64,000 bases of DNA, from the NCBI RefSeq assembly GCF_009729055.1, contig NZ_CP045484.1, forward strand, positions 248,001-312,000. The letters are read 5' to 3'. The translations under genes were made by a program, and so were the position numbers. The notes beneath the pieces were generated by a model that saw nothing but the letters and a program-made list of their open reading frames with translations, ran no database searches and was not told the DNA's origin. Source of the DNA: Sulfurisphaera ohwakuensis. GTDB taxonomy: Archaea > Thermoproteota > Thermoprotei_A > Sulfolobales > Sulfolobaceae. Shown piece after piece: positions 30,335-38,907 of this stretch (positions are counted from its first letter, which is position 1; each line of letters begins with the position of its first letter).

Positions 30335-30428
30335 CCGGGGTGCCCGAGTGGACTAAGGGGCTGGCCTTGAGAGCTTCAGGTTAGCCAGTGGGGATTTCCC
30401 CGCGCGGGTTCAAATCCCGCCCCCGGCG
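30335..30428 (+). tRNA. tRNA-Ser (anticodon TGA) with 11-nt intron
   Basis: Acceptor GCCGGGG/CCCCGGC, D-stem CCC/GGG, anticodon stem CTGGC/GCCAG, long variable arm (class II), T-stem GCGGG/CCCGC with TTCAAAT loop, discriminator G, no encoded CCA. The loop is C-T-TGA-G + A after removing intron 30372-30382. Splice signal: central helix CTTG/CAGG, 5' bulge AGA (cut after AG), 3' bulge TTA (cut after TT). The intron is too short for an inner helix. Long variable arm plus discriminator G support serine over leucine. Confidence 0.95.
30372..30382 (+). other. tRNA-Ser intron, position 37/38
   Basis: Eleven bases AGCTTCAGGTT between nucleotides 37 and 38. Four of them (CAGG) pair with the exon anticodon-loop bases CTTG to make the central helix recognised by the splicing endonuclease. 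Confidence 0.9.
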
Positions 30429-30572
30429 TCGTATAATATATTATTTTGAGGATAAGTCCTTGGTTAGTAGTTAGCTATTATATCATGTAGTAGTGAATTT
30501 TATACTCCTCTTTTACAATTTAAAGTTCCTTAATTCATAAAATCATGCTTCTACTTTTCATTTAATGCATCG

Positions 30573-31778
30573 CTATGTTGGAGTTTGTTGACTGCCTGTT
30601 AAGCTTGCAACCATTAGATAATCTCTTAATTCTCTTGTTATAAGGAAGTTCTTTCTGACATGTTCTTTTCCATTTTTTCCAAGTCTCTCTCTTATGTTTG
30701 TATTTCTCAACAAATATAATGTATAATGGGCAGCTTCTTCTGGAGTAGTTACTAGGTAGCCAGTTACATTATTGATTACTTGTAAGGGTATACCACCTGT
30801 ATTACCTCCGATTACTGGTTTTTCTTTCCATAAAGCTTCACTTACTGTTAAACCAAATCCTTCCTTTATTGACTTTTGCATAACAATGGTAGCTCCTCTC
30901 TGAAAGGCATTAATTTCTAGATCACTATTTGGAGGTAACATTAAGAGTTTAATATCCTTATCACTACCAGCTGCTTGAACGGTTTCATTATATACTATTT
31001 CACCTTCTGGATCATCAGAGGCAGGGCTCCCTACATAGACTAGTTGAACATCAGTGTGTCTCTTCACTAGCTTGTAAGTTTTTATCACACCTAAAGGATC
31101 CTTTGCTCTATCAAATCTTGAGACTTGAGTTATTATTGGTCTATCCGGGTCTACATCAAATTTGTAAAGAATCCTTCTCACTGTTATTTCGGGTATTGGT
31201 CTATTTTTAATACTCAGTGGATCTATAGAGGGTGGTACAATATATTGTGGTTTTATTAGATCGTCCCTCCCAAATACCGGAGAAGAAATTATTATACTAT
31301 CATATTGTTGAACATATTGTTTTAAAAAGTTCCAAACGGGTTCATAGGGGTTAGAGATATCAATATGGCATCTCCATATCCATTTTCCCTTTTTTCTGAA
31401 TTTTATTAGTCCAGCAGGCTGAGGATCATGGATAAATATTATATCATAATCTAAATCTAATTCATTCCCATTAATTTCTTGCCACTTATTATAAATCTCA
31501 AATGCTCCTTTAGGAAGTTCACCAAAACCATTTTGTAATGAGTTATGAAAGGACTTTGTAACAGTAAAGAAATCTTTATCTCCTCTAATTACTTTCCAAT
31601 CCGTTTCAATACCTAATTCTCTCATTAAGGGAACAAGTTTACTTAGTATTTCAGCTACTCCTCCTCCGCTAGGCGTAGAATTAACATGAAGAACTGATAC
31701 TCCCTTTAGCTTTTCAGCTATCTTTACGATGCTATCTAACTCATCTTCACCAATTATTTCAGCGTACTTCTCGATCAT
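30573..31778 (-). CDS. treT: trehalose glycosyltransferring synthase (TreT-type GT4)
   Basis: A 401-residue GT-B glycosyltransferase of family GT4. VNSTPSGGGVAEIL at the N-terminus is the TreT signature; IFIHDPQPAGL, TQVSRFDRAKDP and the donor-site EGFGLTVSEALWKEKPVIGG (E-x7-E) follow. TreT joins NDP-glucose and glucose to trehalose, a compatible solute of Sulfolobales. Its ATG overlaps the upstream DUF5752 gene by 4 bp, so both are translated together. Confidence 0.9.
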   Translation of the reverse strand: MIEKYAEIIGEDELDSIVKIAEKLKGVSVLHVNSTPSGGGVAEILSKLVPLMRELGIETDWKVIRGDKDFFTVTKSFHNSLQNGFGELPKGAFEIYNKWQEINGNELDLDYDIIFIHDPQPAGLIKFRKKGKWIWRCHIDISNPYEPVWNFLKQYVQQYDSIIISSPVFGRDDLIKPQYIVPPSIDPLSIKNRPIPEITVRRILYKFDVDPDRPIITQVSRFDRAKDPLGVIKTYKLVKRHTDVQLVYVGSPASDDPEGEIVYNETVQAAGSDKDIKLLMLPPNSDLEINAFQRGATIVMQKSIKEGFGLTVSEALWKEKPVIGGNTGGIPLQVINNVTGYLVTTPEEAAHYTLYLLRNTNIRERLGKNGKEHVRKNFLITRELRDYLMVASLTGSQQTPT

Positions 31779-32437
31779 GAGAATATCACCTCTTCAATCT
31801 TCCTTATTAAATCTTCTCTTAATTTTTCTTCATCAGTATAAGTTTGTGGATCAATAGAAGATAAGGAATCTGCCAACTCTTTTAACCCATAATTCTCCTC
31901 TATCCAGATCGAAAAATCATTTTTAGTAGTATATCCCATTACTCTTTTAAATATAAAGTGATATGCGATTGATCTCATAGAAATAGTAGCAATAATATCA
32001 ATTAACTCACCTAAATTTCTAGCAACTTTTCCAGTTTTAAATATAACGGGATTACAAGAAACAAAATAAAATGGTCTAGATGCCCTTCCGCTTACCTTAT
32101 TTTCTGTTAATATTTTAAGTAGATCTTCTCTTACATCTTCTACTGTTCTAGGTTCTTTTCCCTCAATATCAGATATTATCTGGGCCAGTCTTGAATCATG
32201 TATTTCATCTCTAATCCATACCGCAAAATCGTTGTGCATATCTTCTGGGATTACATGGCTTGAAAATAGAGGATGAAAGATATGATAGAATATTGAAAGC
32301 CCGTCTACTCTTTTAATCCCAGAAATTAATTCATCCACAGTATACGCCTTTATTCCAGCATACTTAGGTGGATAATAAGCTGCCTCAAATTCAAAAGGCT
32401 TTTGTGCAGGTTTATCTAATAACTCTTTGCTAATCAT
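31775..32437 (-). CDS. DUF5752-family protein partnered with TreT
   Basis: A 220-residue soluble protein, rich in aromatic and acidic residues. Two similar segments are visible: SIFYHIFHPLFSSH-VIPEDMHNDFAVWIRDEI and AYHFIFKRVMGYTTKNDFSIWIEENYG, each followed by a helical stretch ending in LREDLL/I-K. This internal duplication (F-x-x-W-I after an aromatic-His helix) suggests a two-repeat helical fold. The family is known next to glycosyltransferases and trehalose genes; its activity is unknown. The 4-bp coupling to TreT suggests a subunit or regulator. Confidence 0.7.
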   Translation of the reverse strand: MISKELLDKPAQKPFEFEAAYYPPKYAGIKAYTVDELISGIKRVDGLSIFYHIFHPLFSSHVIPEDMHNDFAVWIRDEIHDSRLAQIISDIEGKEPRTVEDVREDLLKILTENKVSGRASRPFYFVSCNPVIFKTGKVARNLGELIDIIATISMRSIAYHFIFKRVMGYTTKNDFSIWIEENYGLKELADSLSSIDPQTYTDEEKLREDLIRKIEEVIFS

Positions 32438-32569
32438 AGAAGTATTGTTATATACAAAACATTTAAAACTCTTGCTTTAAAAAATCAGTTTTTCCAGCGT
32501 AGATCATCGATCTTTCGACCCTCTTATCATCATCAAAAATTTTTATTCCCAATAGCAGATATATATGTT

Positions 32570-32645
32570 GCGGCCGTCGTCTAGTCTGGATTAGGACGCC
32601 GGCCTCCCAAGCCGGTAATCCCGGGTTCAAATCCCGGCGGCCGCA
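32570..32645 (+). tRNA. tRNA-Gly (anticodon CCC)
   Basis: Acceptor GCGGCCG/CGGCCGC, anticodon stem CCGGC/GCCGG with loop CT-CCC-AA, T-stem CCGGG/CCCGG with TTCAAAT, discriminator A. No intron and no encoded CCA. Its 3' half is the attachment site of a former SSV-type element: the minus-strand reading frame of a viral integrase runs into it. Confidence 0.96.
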
Positions 32646-32849
32646 CTGTGGGGTTAGGGGTATCCCCCTAACACCACCAATTCTATTTTCTTTCAATTTT
32701 ATATAAGTTTCCACAACGTCAACTAAAGGACCCACGTAAGTTTCCTTTACCTCACCGTTCACTGTTTCCAATTTATAGACGTAATACAAACCTTTCCTCT
32801 CGCATATAATATAGTCGCCATATTTATAACGCGTCTTTTATTTCGTCAT
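32601..32849 (-). pseudogene. relic N-terminal fragment of an SSV-type integrase, int(N)
   Basis: Reading the minus strand from the ATG at 32849 gives M-T-K-stop-K-T-R-Y-K-Y-G-D-Y, then CERKGLYYVYKLE, NGEVKETYVGPL and VDVVETYIKLK, and finally the antisense of the tRNA-Gly 3' half (DLNPGLPAWEAG). This lines up with the first about 75 residues of SSV1 integrase as I recall it, including the switch into tRNA-encoded residues. SSV-type elements split their integrase gene on insertion, leaving int(N) at the tRNA. Here codon 4 is TAA (32838-32840), and no int(C) or second att copy is seen within 30 kb to the right, so the element is lost. Codon use (GGC, GAC, GTC, GTG) is richer in G/C than the neighbours. 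Confidence 0.9.
32653..32672. other. 8-bp stem-loop between tRNA-Gly and the int(N) body
   Basis: GTTAGGGG (32653-32660) and CCCCTAAC (32665-32672) form a perfect stem with a 4-nt loop, extendable outward after one mismatch. It lies where the integrase frame reads GVRGIPLTP. It could end tRNA-Gly transcription or be part of the element's attachment region. Confidence 0.5.
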
Positions 32850-32867
32850 TTTCCTTCAAGTATTATG

Positions 32868-32899
32868 GTTGCCAATTTGCATTTAAAAGCTTTGGCAAC
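32868..32899 (-). promoter_or_regulatory. inverted repeat flanking the TATA box of the relic integrase
   Basis: GTTGCCAA (32868-32875) and TTGGCAAC (32892-32899) form a perfect 8-bp inverted repeat 16 bp apart. Between them, on the minus strand, TTTTAAAT (about 32882-32889) is placed about 35 bp before the int(N) ATG, as a TATA box would be. This looks like an operator that once controlled the integrase promoter. Confidence 0.5.
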
Positions 32900-33171
32900 T
32901 CGTAATTTTTTCCGTTAAAACACGTTGAATTGAAAGAAGACAGCAAAGATTCCGTTATTTTGTAAAAAAATTGAATTTCAGAAACTGCTATAACTGGTAA
33001 AAATTCAGTGCCTTAAGATTCCTAAATAGTGATAAAGTTTCTGTTTTACTAGCACTTTTAATTTCTTGGGTCTTGCCTTACTTAGTTTTAGTTACGTTAC
33101 TTATAAATTATTAAACAGAGTGTATACTTTTCCGAATTTTTCCCCAATTGCTTAAATTTGTATTATTTGTA
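32900..33171. other. gene-free AT-rich interval
   Basis: No open frame with plausible codon use, no RNA gene and no repeat beyond chance were seen on either strand. It may be leftover DNA of the lost integrative element. A TATA-like CTTAAATTT (33151-33159) lies just before the GC-rich RNA candidate. Confidence 0.4.
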
Positions 33172-33238
33172 GGGACCTCTGGAGACCCTATCTCATCGAA
33201 CCCAATTAGGGTCTCTCAATAGAGTGTCGCCAGGTCCC
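33172..33238 (+). ncRNA. GC-rich structured RNA candidate upstream of tRNA-Phe
   Basis: A 67-nt island of high GC in AT-rich surroundings. Outer stem GGGACCT/AGGTCCC (33172-33178 with 33232-33238) continues with GG/CC (33181-33182 with 33230-33231); inner 8-bp stem AGACCCTA/TAGGGTCT (33183-33190 with 33207-33214) closes a 16-nt loop; a 3' asymmetric strand of 15 nt could form a small CTCT/AGAG hairpin instead. No C/D boxes; the base after the stem reads CATA, only loosely like an H/ACA tail. Strand is set by the TATA-like box upstream and is uncertain. Confidence 0.5.
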
Positions 33239-33259
33239 CATATAAAAAATAACCATTAA

Positions 33260-33269
33260 ACCTTTAAAT
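33260..33269 (+). promoter_or_regulatory. TATA box of tRNA-Phe
   Basis: CCTTTAAATT centred 26 bp before the first base of tRNA-Phe. Confidence 0.6.
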
Positions 33270-33290
33270 TCATGTATCATATATTATAAT

Positions 33291-33381
33291 GCCGCCGTAG
33301 CTCAGCCCGGGAGAGCGCCCGGCTGAAGAGTAGATGCACGCAGTGACCGGGTTGTCCGGGGTTCAAGTCCCCGCGGCGGCA
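33291..33381 (+). tRNA. tRNA-Phe (anticodon GAA) with 17-nt intron
   Basis: Acceptor GCCGCCG/CGGCGGC, D-stem GCTC/GAGC, anticodon stem CCCGG/CCGGG, T-stem CGGGG/CCCCG with TTCAAGT, discriminator A. Spliced loop CT-GAA-GA. Intron 33329-33345 at 37/38: 5' bulge AGA cut after AG, 3' bulge TGA cut after TG, central helix CTGA/GCAG with one A-G mismatch. No encoded CCA. Confidence 0.96.
33329..33345 (+). other. tRNA-Phe intron, position 37/38
   Basis: Seventeen bases with a short GT/AC inner helix; boundaries follow from the bulge-helix-bulge geometry and restore a 7-nt anticodon loop. Confidence 0.9.
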
Positions 33382-33404
33382 CTTATTACATAAGGTGTCT
33401 CCTG

Positions 33405-33938
33405 TTGTATAGAGTACTTATCGTAAAAATAACTAGTATTGATAGAAGTGTAATTAATGAAGTAACTAATCATCTTTCACAACTAGGTTTTCATGTAGAT
33501 GTATTGAGTCAAATAGAACATATAAACATATCTTATTTTGATTGGCAAAGATCACAATATGATGCTGAAAAAATACTAGAGTATGTTTCTTCTAAGTTTG
33601 ATAAATTCCCATATGATGCAATTATAGCTATAGGAGATATAGATGCTTATGCAAGAGGTTTGAATTTTGTTTTTGGTCTTTCTACTAAAAAATTTGGTAC
33701 TGTTTTTCTTGTAAGATTAAAAAATGATTTTTATAAGAAAAAATGTAATTTCGAACTATTTATAGAGAGAGTTAAAAAAGAAGTAACGCACGAATTAGGC
33801 CATACGCTAGGTTTAGGCCATTGTTCGAATCCTACATGTGTAATGAGGTTTAGTAATTCCATTGTAGAAGTAGATAACAAATCAGCATTTTTCTGTGAAG
33901 AATGTAGAGTAAAATTAAATATCAACAACAAAAGTTAA
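33405..33938 (+). CDS. amzA: archaemetzincin-type zinc protease
   Basis: A 177-residue metallopeptidase. The zinc site HELGHTLGLGH (129-139) is followed by C-S-N-P-T-C-V-M (Met-turn) and FFCEEC, which is the archaemetzincin pattern H-E-x2-H-x2-G-x2-H-C-x4-C-x-M with a second structural zinc. Start codon is TTG 24 bp after tRNA-Phe. Substrate unknown. Its 3' end overlaps the convergent archease gene by 24 bp. Confidence 0.93.
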   Translation: MYRVLIVKITSIDRSVINEVTNHLSQLGFHVDVLSQIEHINISYFDWQRSQYDAEKILEYVSSKFDKFPYDAIIAIGDIDAYARGLNFVFGLSTKKFGTVFLVRLKNDFYKKKCNFELFIERVKKEVTHELGHTLGLGHCSNPTCVMRFSNSIVEVDNKSAFFCEECRVKLNINNKS

Positions 33939-34334
33939 AATATAATAATTTCCTTTATTTTCTATTTTCATCTCATGATAAGTCATAGCTTTAACTACAG
34001 TTCTTCTTTCATGTTTGTTTGGGTTAAATTTTTCACCCCAAGCTTTTCCTTCAAGAGTTAAGTTTTTTTCATCGATATTCACATGAAACTTACTAAATAA
34101 CATGATTTCAGAATCGTAGTACACCAATAAACTCTCAATCCATCTATATAATAAATTCTCCAAATCATATCCATCTATTTTAACTTCTCTCATTTCTCTG
34201 GGTTCAACTTTACTTGTGTCAGTCATAACTTCAAAAACAGCTACTGCTGCATTTTCAAATGCCTCATTTAAATTTCTTCCGTAAGCTCGTATACCTATAT
34301 CAGCAGTGTGTTCAAAGAACTCAAATTTTTGCAT
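33915..34334 (-). CDS. archease (RtcB RNA ligase cofactor)
   Basis: A 139-residue archease that helps RtcB ligate tRNA exons by allowing guanylation turnover. FFEHTADIGIRAYG at the N-terminus, YRWIESLLVYYD in the middle and KAMTYHEMKIE near the C-terminus hold the conserved Asp/His metal site. It fits the window, which contains three intron-bearing transcripts whose exons need this ligase. The ligase gene itself is not here. Confidence 0.93.
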   Translation of the reverse strand: MQKFEFFEHTADIGIRAYGRNLNEAFENAAVAVFEVMTDTSKVEPREMREVKIDGYDLENLLYRWIESLLVYYDSEIMLFSKFHVNIDEKNLTLEGKAWGEKFNPNKHERRTVVKAMTYHEMKIENKGNYYILTFVVDI

Positions 34335-34378
34335 AAAAATATAAAGGCTAGTAGGAATTTATTTTTAATTGATGTGTA

Positions 34379-34474
34379 ATGGGTGGAAGACAAAGAACAA
34401 CTCTATTTATGACAAAAGAAGTAAAAAAAGAAGCTAAAAAAGGAGTTACTACGCAACAAACTTCTCAAAAATAA
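34379..34474 (+). CDS. possible 31-residue basic protein
   Basis: ATG at 34379 opens MGGRQRTTLFMTKEVKKEAKKG and ends in TSQK. About a third of residues are Lys or Arg. Codons are the A-rich type usual here, and an AT-rich TATA-like stretch (34341-34367) lies before it in the gap to the divergent archease gene. The last 26 bp are antisense to the end of cedA2. I do not recognise the protein; it resembles small ribosome-associated basic proteins in composition only. Confidence 0.35.
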   Translation: MGGRQRTTLFMTKEVKKEAKKGVTTQQTSQK

Positions 34475-34604
34475 ATCTTATTCCAAGTAGTATTGCCAAA
34501 GATAAGATAATTCCTGTAATTAAATATTCTATATTTTTTGTATAATAGTATACTATTGCTGAGTTAATTAATACGAGGAATGATACTACTTCATAGCTTT
34601 TCAT
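34449..34604 (-). CDS. cedA2: CedA2-like small membrane protein (51 aa)
   Basis: A 51-residue protein with two hydrophobic helices (about residues 6-22 and 28-46, LITGIILSLAILLGI) and a start MKSYEVVS. It follows cedA by 5 bp on the same strand. In Sulfolobales the DNA importer consists of CedA with two small two-helix proteins, CedA1 and CedA2, so position and topology give the name; sequence alone would not. Confidence 0.75.
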   Translation of the reverse strand: MKSYEVVSFLVLINSAIVYYYTKNIEYLITGIILSLAILLGIRFIFEKFVA

Positions 34605-34609
34605 CTTTA

Positions 34610-35368
34610 TCACACTATATCAATTAAAAATGGTACTCTACTTCCATAACCTCCTATTGTATTTCCTAAACCAATGCTTAGCCCGCTCAATAATATGATA
34701 TAACTTGTGGGTGCGAGTAGATTAGCTATAAAAATCTCTGGGATTTCATATTGTAATACTATTGAGATGTTAGGAGACGATGATAGATGAATATTAAGAA
34801 TATTCAAGTCCAGCTGTGTAAGGAAAATAGGCAAATATGGTAATCCTATATAGAATATTATTGAAGATGCTATAAATGAGGCACCTATAGCTCTACCTAC
34901 CCTAAACGGTATTGCCATTAATAATATTCCCATGGCTATAAATAATCCAGAATATTGATATATCATTTGAGAGATTATAGTGAGAAATTCAATAAATGAT
35001 GTAGCCATAGACAAGAGAAAAGTAAATAGCATAAAAGGTGCAAAAGTACCAGAAACATACTGCGTAGCGTTAACAATTGCCTCTATAATCTCATATTGGA
35101 TAATATCATAATTCTCCACTGCATATAACCACTGAAAATAAGAACTCCATGACGCACCTAGTAGACTTAATAATTGTTGCATAAGGCTTAGAACAACTGT
35201 GTATATTGTAATCCACACTATAATATAAATAGAGTCTGTTATCATTCTTGGACCCCATTTCTTTACACCGTATATTGGTATAGGTAAGGCATAGAATAAT
35301 GCTCCTAATGAGTAAGTGAGTGACGCTAGGATTTGAGCATAAAATAGGAAATCAAATATATTCCACAT
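34610..35368 (-). CDS. cedA: CedA, channel-like membrane protein of the archaeal DNA importer
   Basis: A 252-residue protein with about six or seven membrane segments (LASLTYSLGALFYALP, IYIIVWITIYTVVLS, FMLFTFLLSMATSF, GLFIAMGILLMAIPF and others). Ced (crenarchaeal exchange of DNA) imports chromosomal DNA from partner cells after UV damage; CedA is related to VirB6 of type IV secretion. The neighbours cedA1 and cedA2 and the nearby secY-adk cluster match the known location. AGGTGTAAAA precedes the ATG. Confidence 0.85.
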   Translation of the reverse strand: MWNIFDFLFYAQILASLTYSLGALFYALPIPIYGVKKWGPRMITDSIYIIVWITIYTVVLSLMQQLLSLLGASWSSYFQWLYAVENYDIIQYEIIEAIVNATQYVSGTFAPFMLFTFLLSMATSFIEFLTIISQMIYQYSGLFIAMGILLMAIPFRVGRAIGASFIASSIIFYIGLPYLPIFLTQLDLNILNIHLSSSPNISIVLQYEIPEIFIANLLAPTSYIILLSGLSIGLGNTIGGYGSRVPFLIDIV

Positions 35369-35371
35369 TTT

Positions 35372-35605
35372 TTACACCTGTGATGCTATATAAGATATGA
35401 AATAGAATATAGTACTGCCTATAGCTAAAAAGAAAGCTGCGATTATTGCATCTTCTATGAGGTCTTGTCCTCCTCTCTTAATTCTGAAAATTGGAATTGG
35501 GGATCCTCGTAAGGCCCATCCTACAGCCCAAGCTAATACAAATATACTCCATGCCACTTCAGTTATAGTACTATTTAGATTCTCAATGAAACTTAAGAGC
35601 GTCAT
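35372..35605 (-). CDS. cedA1: CedA1, pilin-like subunit of the Ced DNA importer
   Basis: A 77-residue protein with two hydrophobic helices (about 14-31 and 51-73) joined by a short basic loop R-I-K-R-G-G, the layout of conjugative T4SS pilins. CedA1 homologues form the DNA-transfer pilus in other Crenarchaeota. It is first in the cedA1-cedA-cedA2 set, 3 bp before cedA, and follows cmk with a 41-bp gap. Confidence 0.83.
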   Translation of the reverse strand: MTLLSFIENLNSTITEVAWSIFVLAWAVGWALRGSPIPIFRIKRGGQDLIEDAIIAAFFLAIGSTIFYFISYIASQV

Positions 35606-35646
35606 TTTTGTTCAATTATATTGCTCTGTTAATAACAAGAGAGAGA

Positions 35647-36189
35647 TTAATGAATATTTTTTGCTAACATAAAATTGAGGTATGCTTCTATTATTTTACT
35701 GATTTCCTCTGGTTGTAAATTATCTGTATTTATAACTAAATCAAAAACAGATAAATCGGATAAATCAATACCATAATAAACTAAAAATCTTCTAGAATGA
35801 CTTTCTTCTCTTTCAATAATTTGTTCTATTGCTTTAGTAAAAGGAATATTATCACGTTTTGCAATTCGACTAGCTCTGGTTTCTAGGCTAGCATTTAAAT
35901 ACACTGTAATATCAGCTATATCTTTTAATAACCAACCTCCTATATGAGATTCAATAATAATATTCTTTTCAGTAGATGCTATTCTAAAAATTTCTCTATC
36001 AATTTTCTTATCTATTTCAAAATTTTCTTCAGCTTTTTTATTAAGTTCTAATAAGCTTAATCCCTCTTTTTCAGCTAATTCTCTAAATATATGCCCTGCA
36101 GAAATATATTTCAAGGATAGATTCTTGGACAAGATTTTAGCTACTGTAGACTTTCCACTACCTGGAGGGCCGCTTATAACAATAATCAT
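35647..36189 (-). CDS. cmk: cytidylate kinase, archaeal type
   Basis: A 180-residue (d)CMP kinase. P-loop GPPGSGKS (7-14), [11 protein letters not shown], the nucleotide-binding [11 protein letters not shown] and the lid [10 protein letters not shown] with basic residues [10 protein letters not shown] are visible. Coupled to L34e by a 4-bp overlap, the last classical member of the ribosomal superoperon here. Confidence 0.93.
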   Translation of the reverse strand: MIIVISGPPGSGKSTVAKILSKNLSLKYISAGHIFRELAEKEGLSLLELNKKAEENFEIDKKIDREIFRIASTEKNIIIESHIGGWLLKDIADITVYLNASLETRASRIAKRDNIPFTKAIEQIIEREESHSRRFLVYYGIDLSDLSVFDLVINTDNLQPEEISKIIEAYLNFMLAKNIH

Positions 36190-36449
36190 GAACTTCCTCT
36201 CAAAGTTTGCTTGATTAAGGTCTCAAGGCATTTATGACAAATATGACCTCCATATATTCTTTCTGGTCTTTTTTCAGTTTTAGAATACTTATATAATGAA
36301 TTTGTCTTTACACCTTGAAGAGGTTTTTTACATATAGCACAAACTGCCCTATTATTTTTTCTTCTTTCATAATGTACTGTTGATTCTCCAGAGGGCAATT
36401 TTGTATGAATTTTTCTATAAGATGTAGAACGATAATGAGGATTAGGCAT
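36186..36449 (-). CDS. rpl34e: 50S ribosomal protein L34e
   Basis: An 87-residue eL34 with [11 protein letters not shown], a zinc ribbon [10 protein letters not shown] and HICHKC, and a basic C-terminus. Overlaps cmk by 4 bp. Confidence 0.95.
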   Translation of the reverse strand: MPNPHYRSTSYRKIHTKLPSGESTVHYERRKNNRAVCAICKKPLQGVKTNSLYKYSKTEKRPERIYGGHICHKCLETLIKQTLRGSS

Positions 36450-36472
36450 ATATAAAAATTTGAGTAAAGGTT

Positions 36473-36907
36473 TTAAATAGTCTTCGGTCTCCTTAACGAT
36501 AGTGGAGTAAATAATAAAAAAGACAATATATAGATAAATAAATTACTTATTATATATTTTCCATGATATGTTACGGTTAACGGAATACTGTAAGGAAAAT
36601 AAACGGGTACATTTACAAAATCTAGAATAATGAATAGTCCTACCATGTAGACAAAAATAAGAGTTAATGATTGAATAAACATATAATTTCTTAGTTTACC
36701 TGTATAATAATCAACCTCCTTTGATATTTTTTTTAAGGTTTTATCTCTTCTTTTAGGAGAAGAAATTTTAACTACTCTATCCTCATATTCCTTTATCTTC
36801 TCTATTGTAATATTCATCTTATTTAACAAATAAAATCTATACTCTAGATACATAAGAAAATTAAGTAAGAAAGAAATACCAATTATGTAAAAAATACCTA
36901 AATTCAT
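36473..36907 (-). CDS. EMC3/TMCO1/YidC-related membrane insertase (DUF106)
   Basis: A 144-residue protein with three membrane helices (about 4-22, 78-97, 115-140) and a cytosolic coiled-coil between the first two ([25 protein letters not shown]). This is the DUF106 family, archaeal members of the Oxa1 superfamily that help insert membrane proteins. Its place next to secY supports the role. Shorter than the bacterial YidC. Confidence 0.82.
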   Translation of the reverse strand: MNLGIFYIIGISFLLNFLMYLEYRFYLLNKMNITIEKIKEYEDRVVKISSPKRRDKTLKKISKEVDYYTGKLRNYMFIQSLTLIFVYMVGLFIILDFVNVPVYFPYSIPLTVTYHGKYIISNLFIYILSFLLFTPLSLRRPKTI

Positions 36908-36913
36908 GAAAAT

Positions 36914-38891
<1,978 letters not shown>

Positions 38892-38907
38892 ACTACTCTA
38901 AAAAAGC

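Noticed and set aside
32463-32789. 108-residue minus-strand frame as an ordinary gene
   Set aside because: It reads through tRNA-Gly in antisense; only its first part is the integrase N-fragment and the rest is tRNA and host sequence.
32928-32936. AATTGAAAG, like the end of Sulfolobales CRISPR repeats
   Set aside because: It occurs once here, only 9 bases match, and there is no spacer-repeat pattern.
33172-33238. Reading the GC-rich island as a tRNA
   Set aside because: The 7-bp outer stem looks like an acceptor, but there is no T-loop, D-arm or anticodon stem of the right size.
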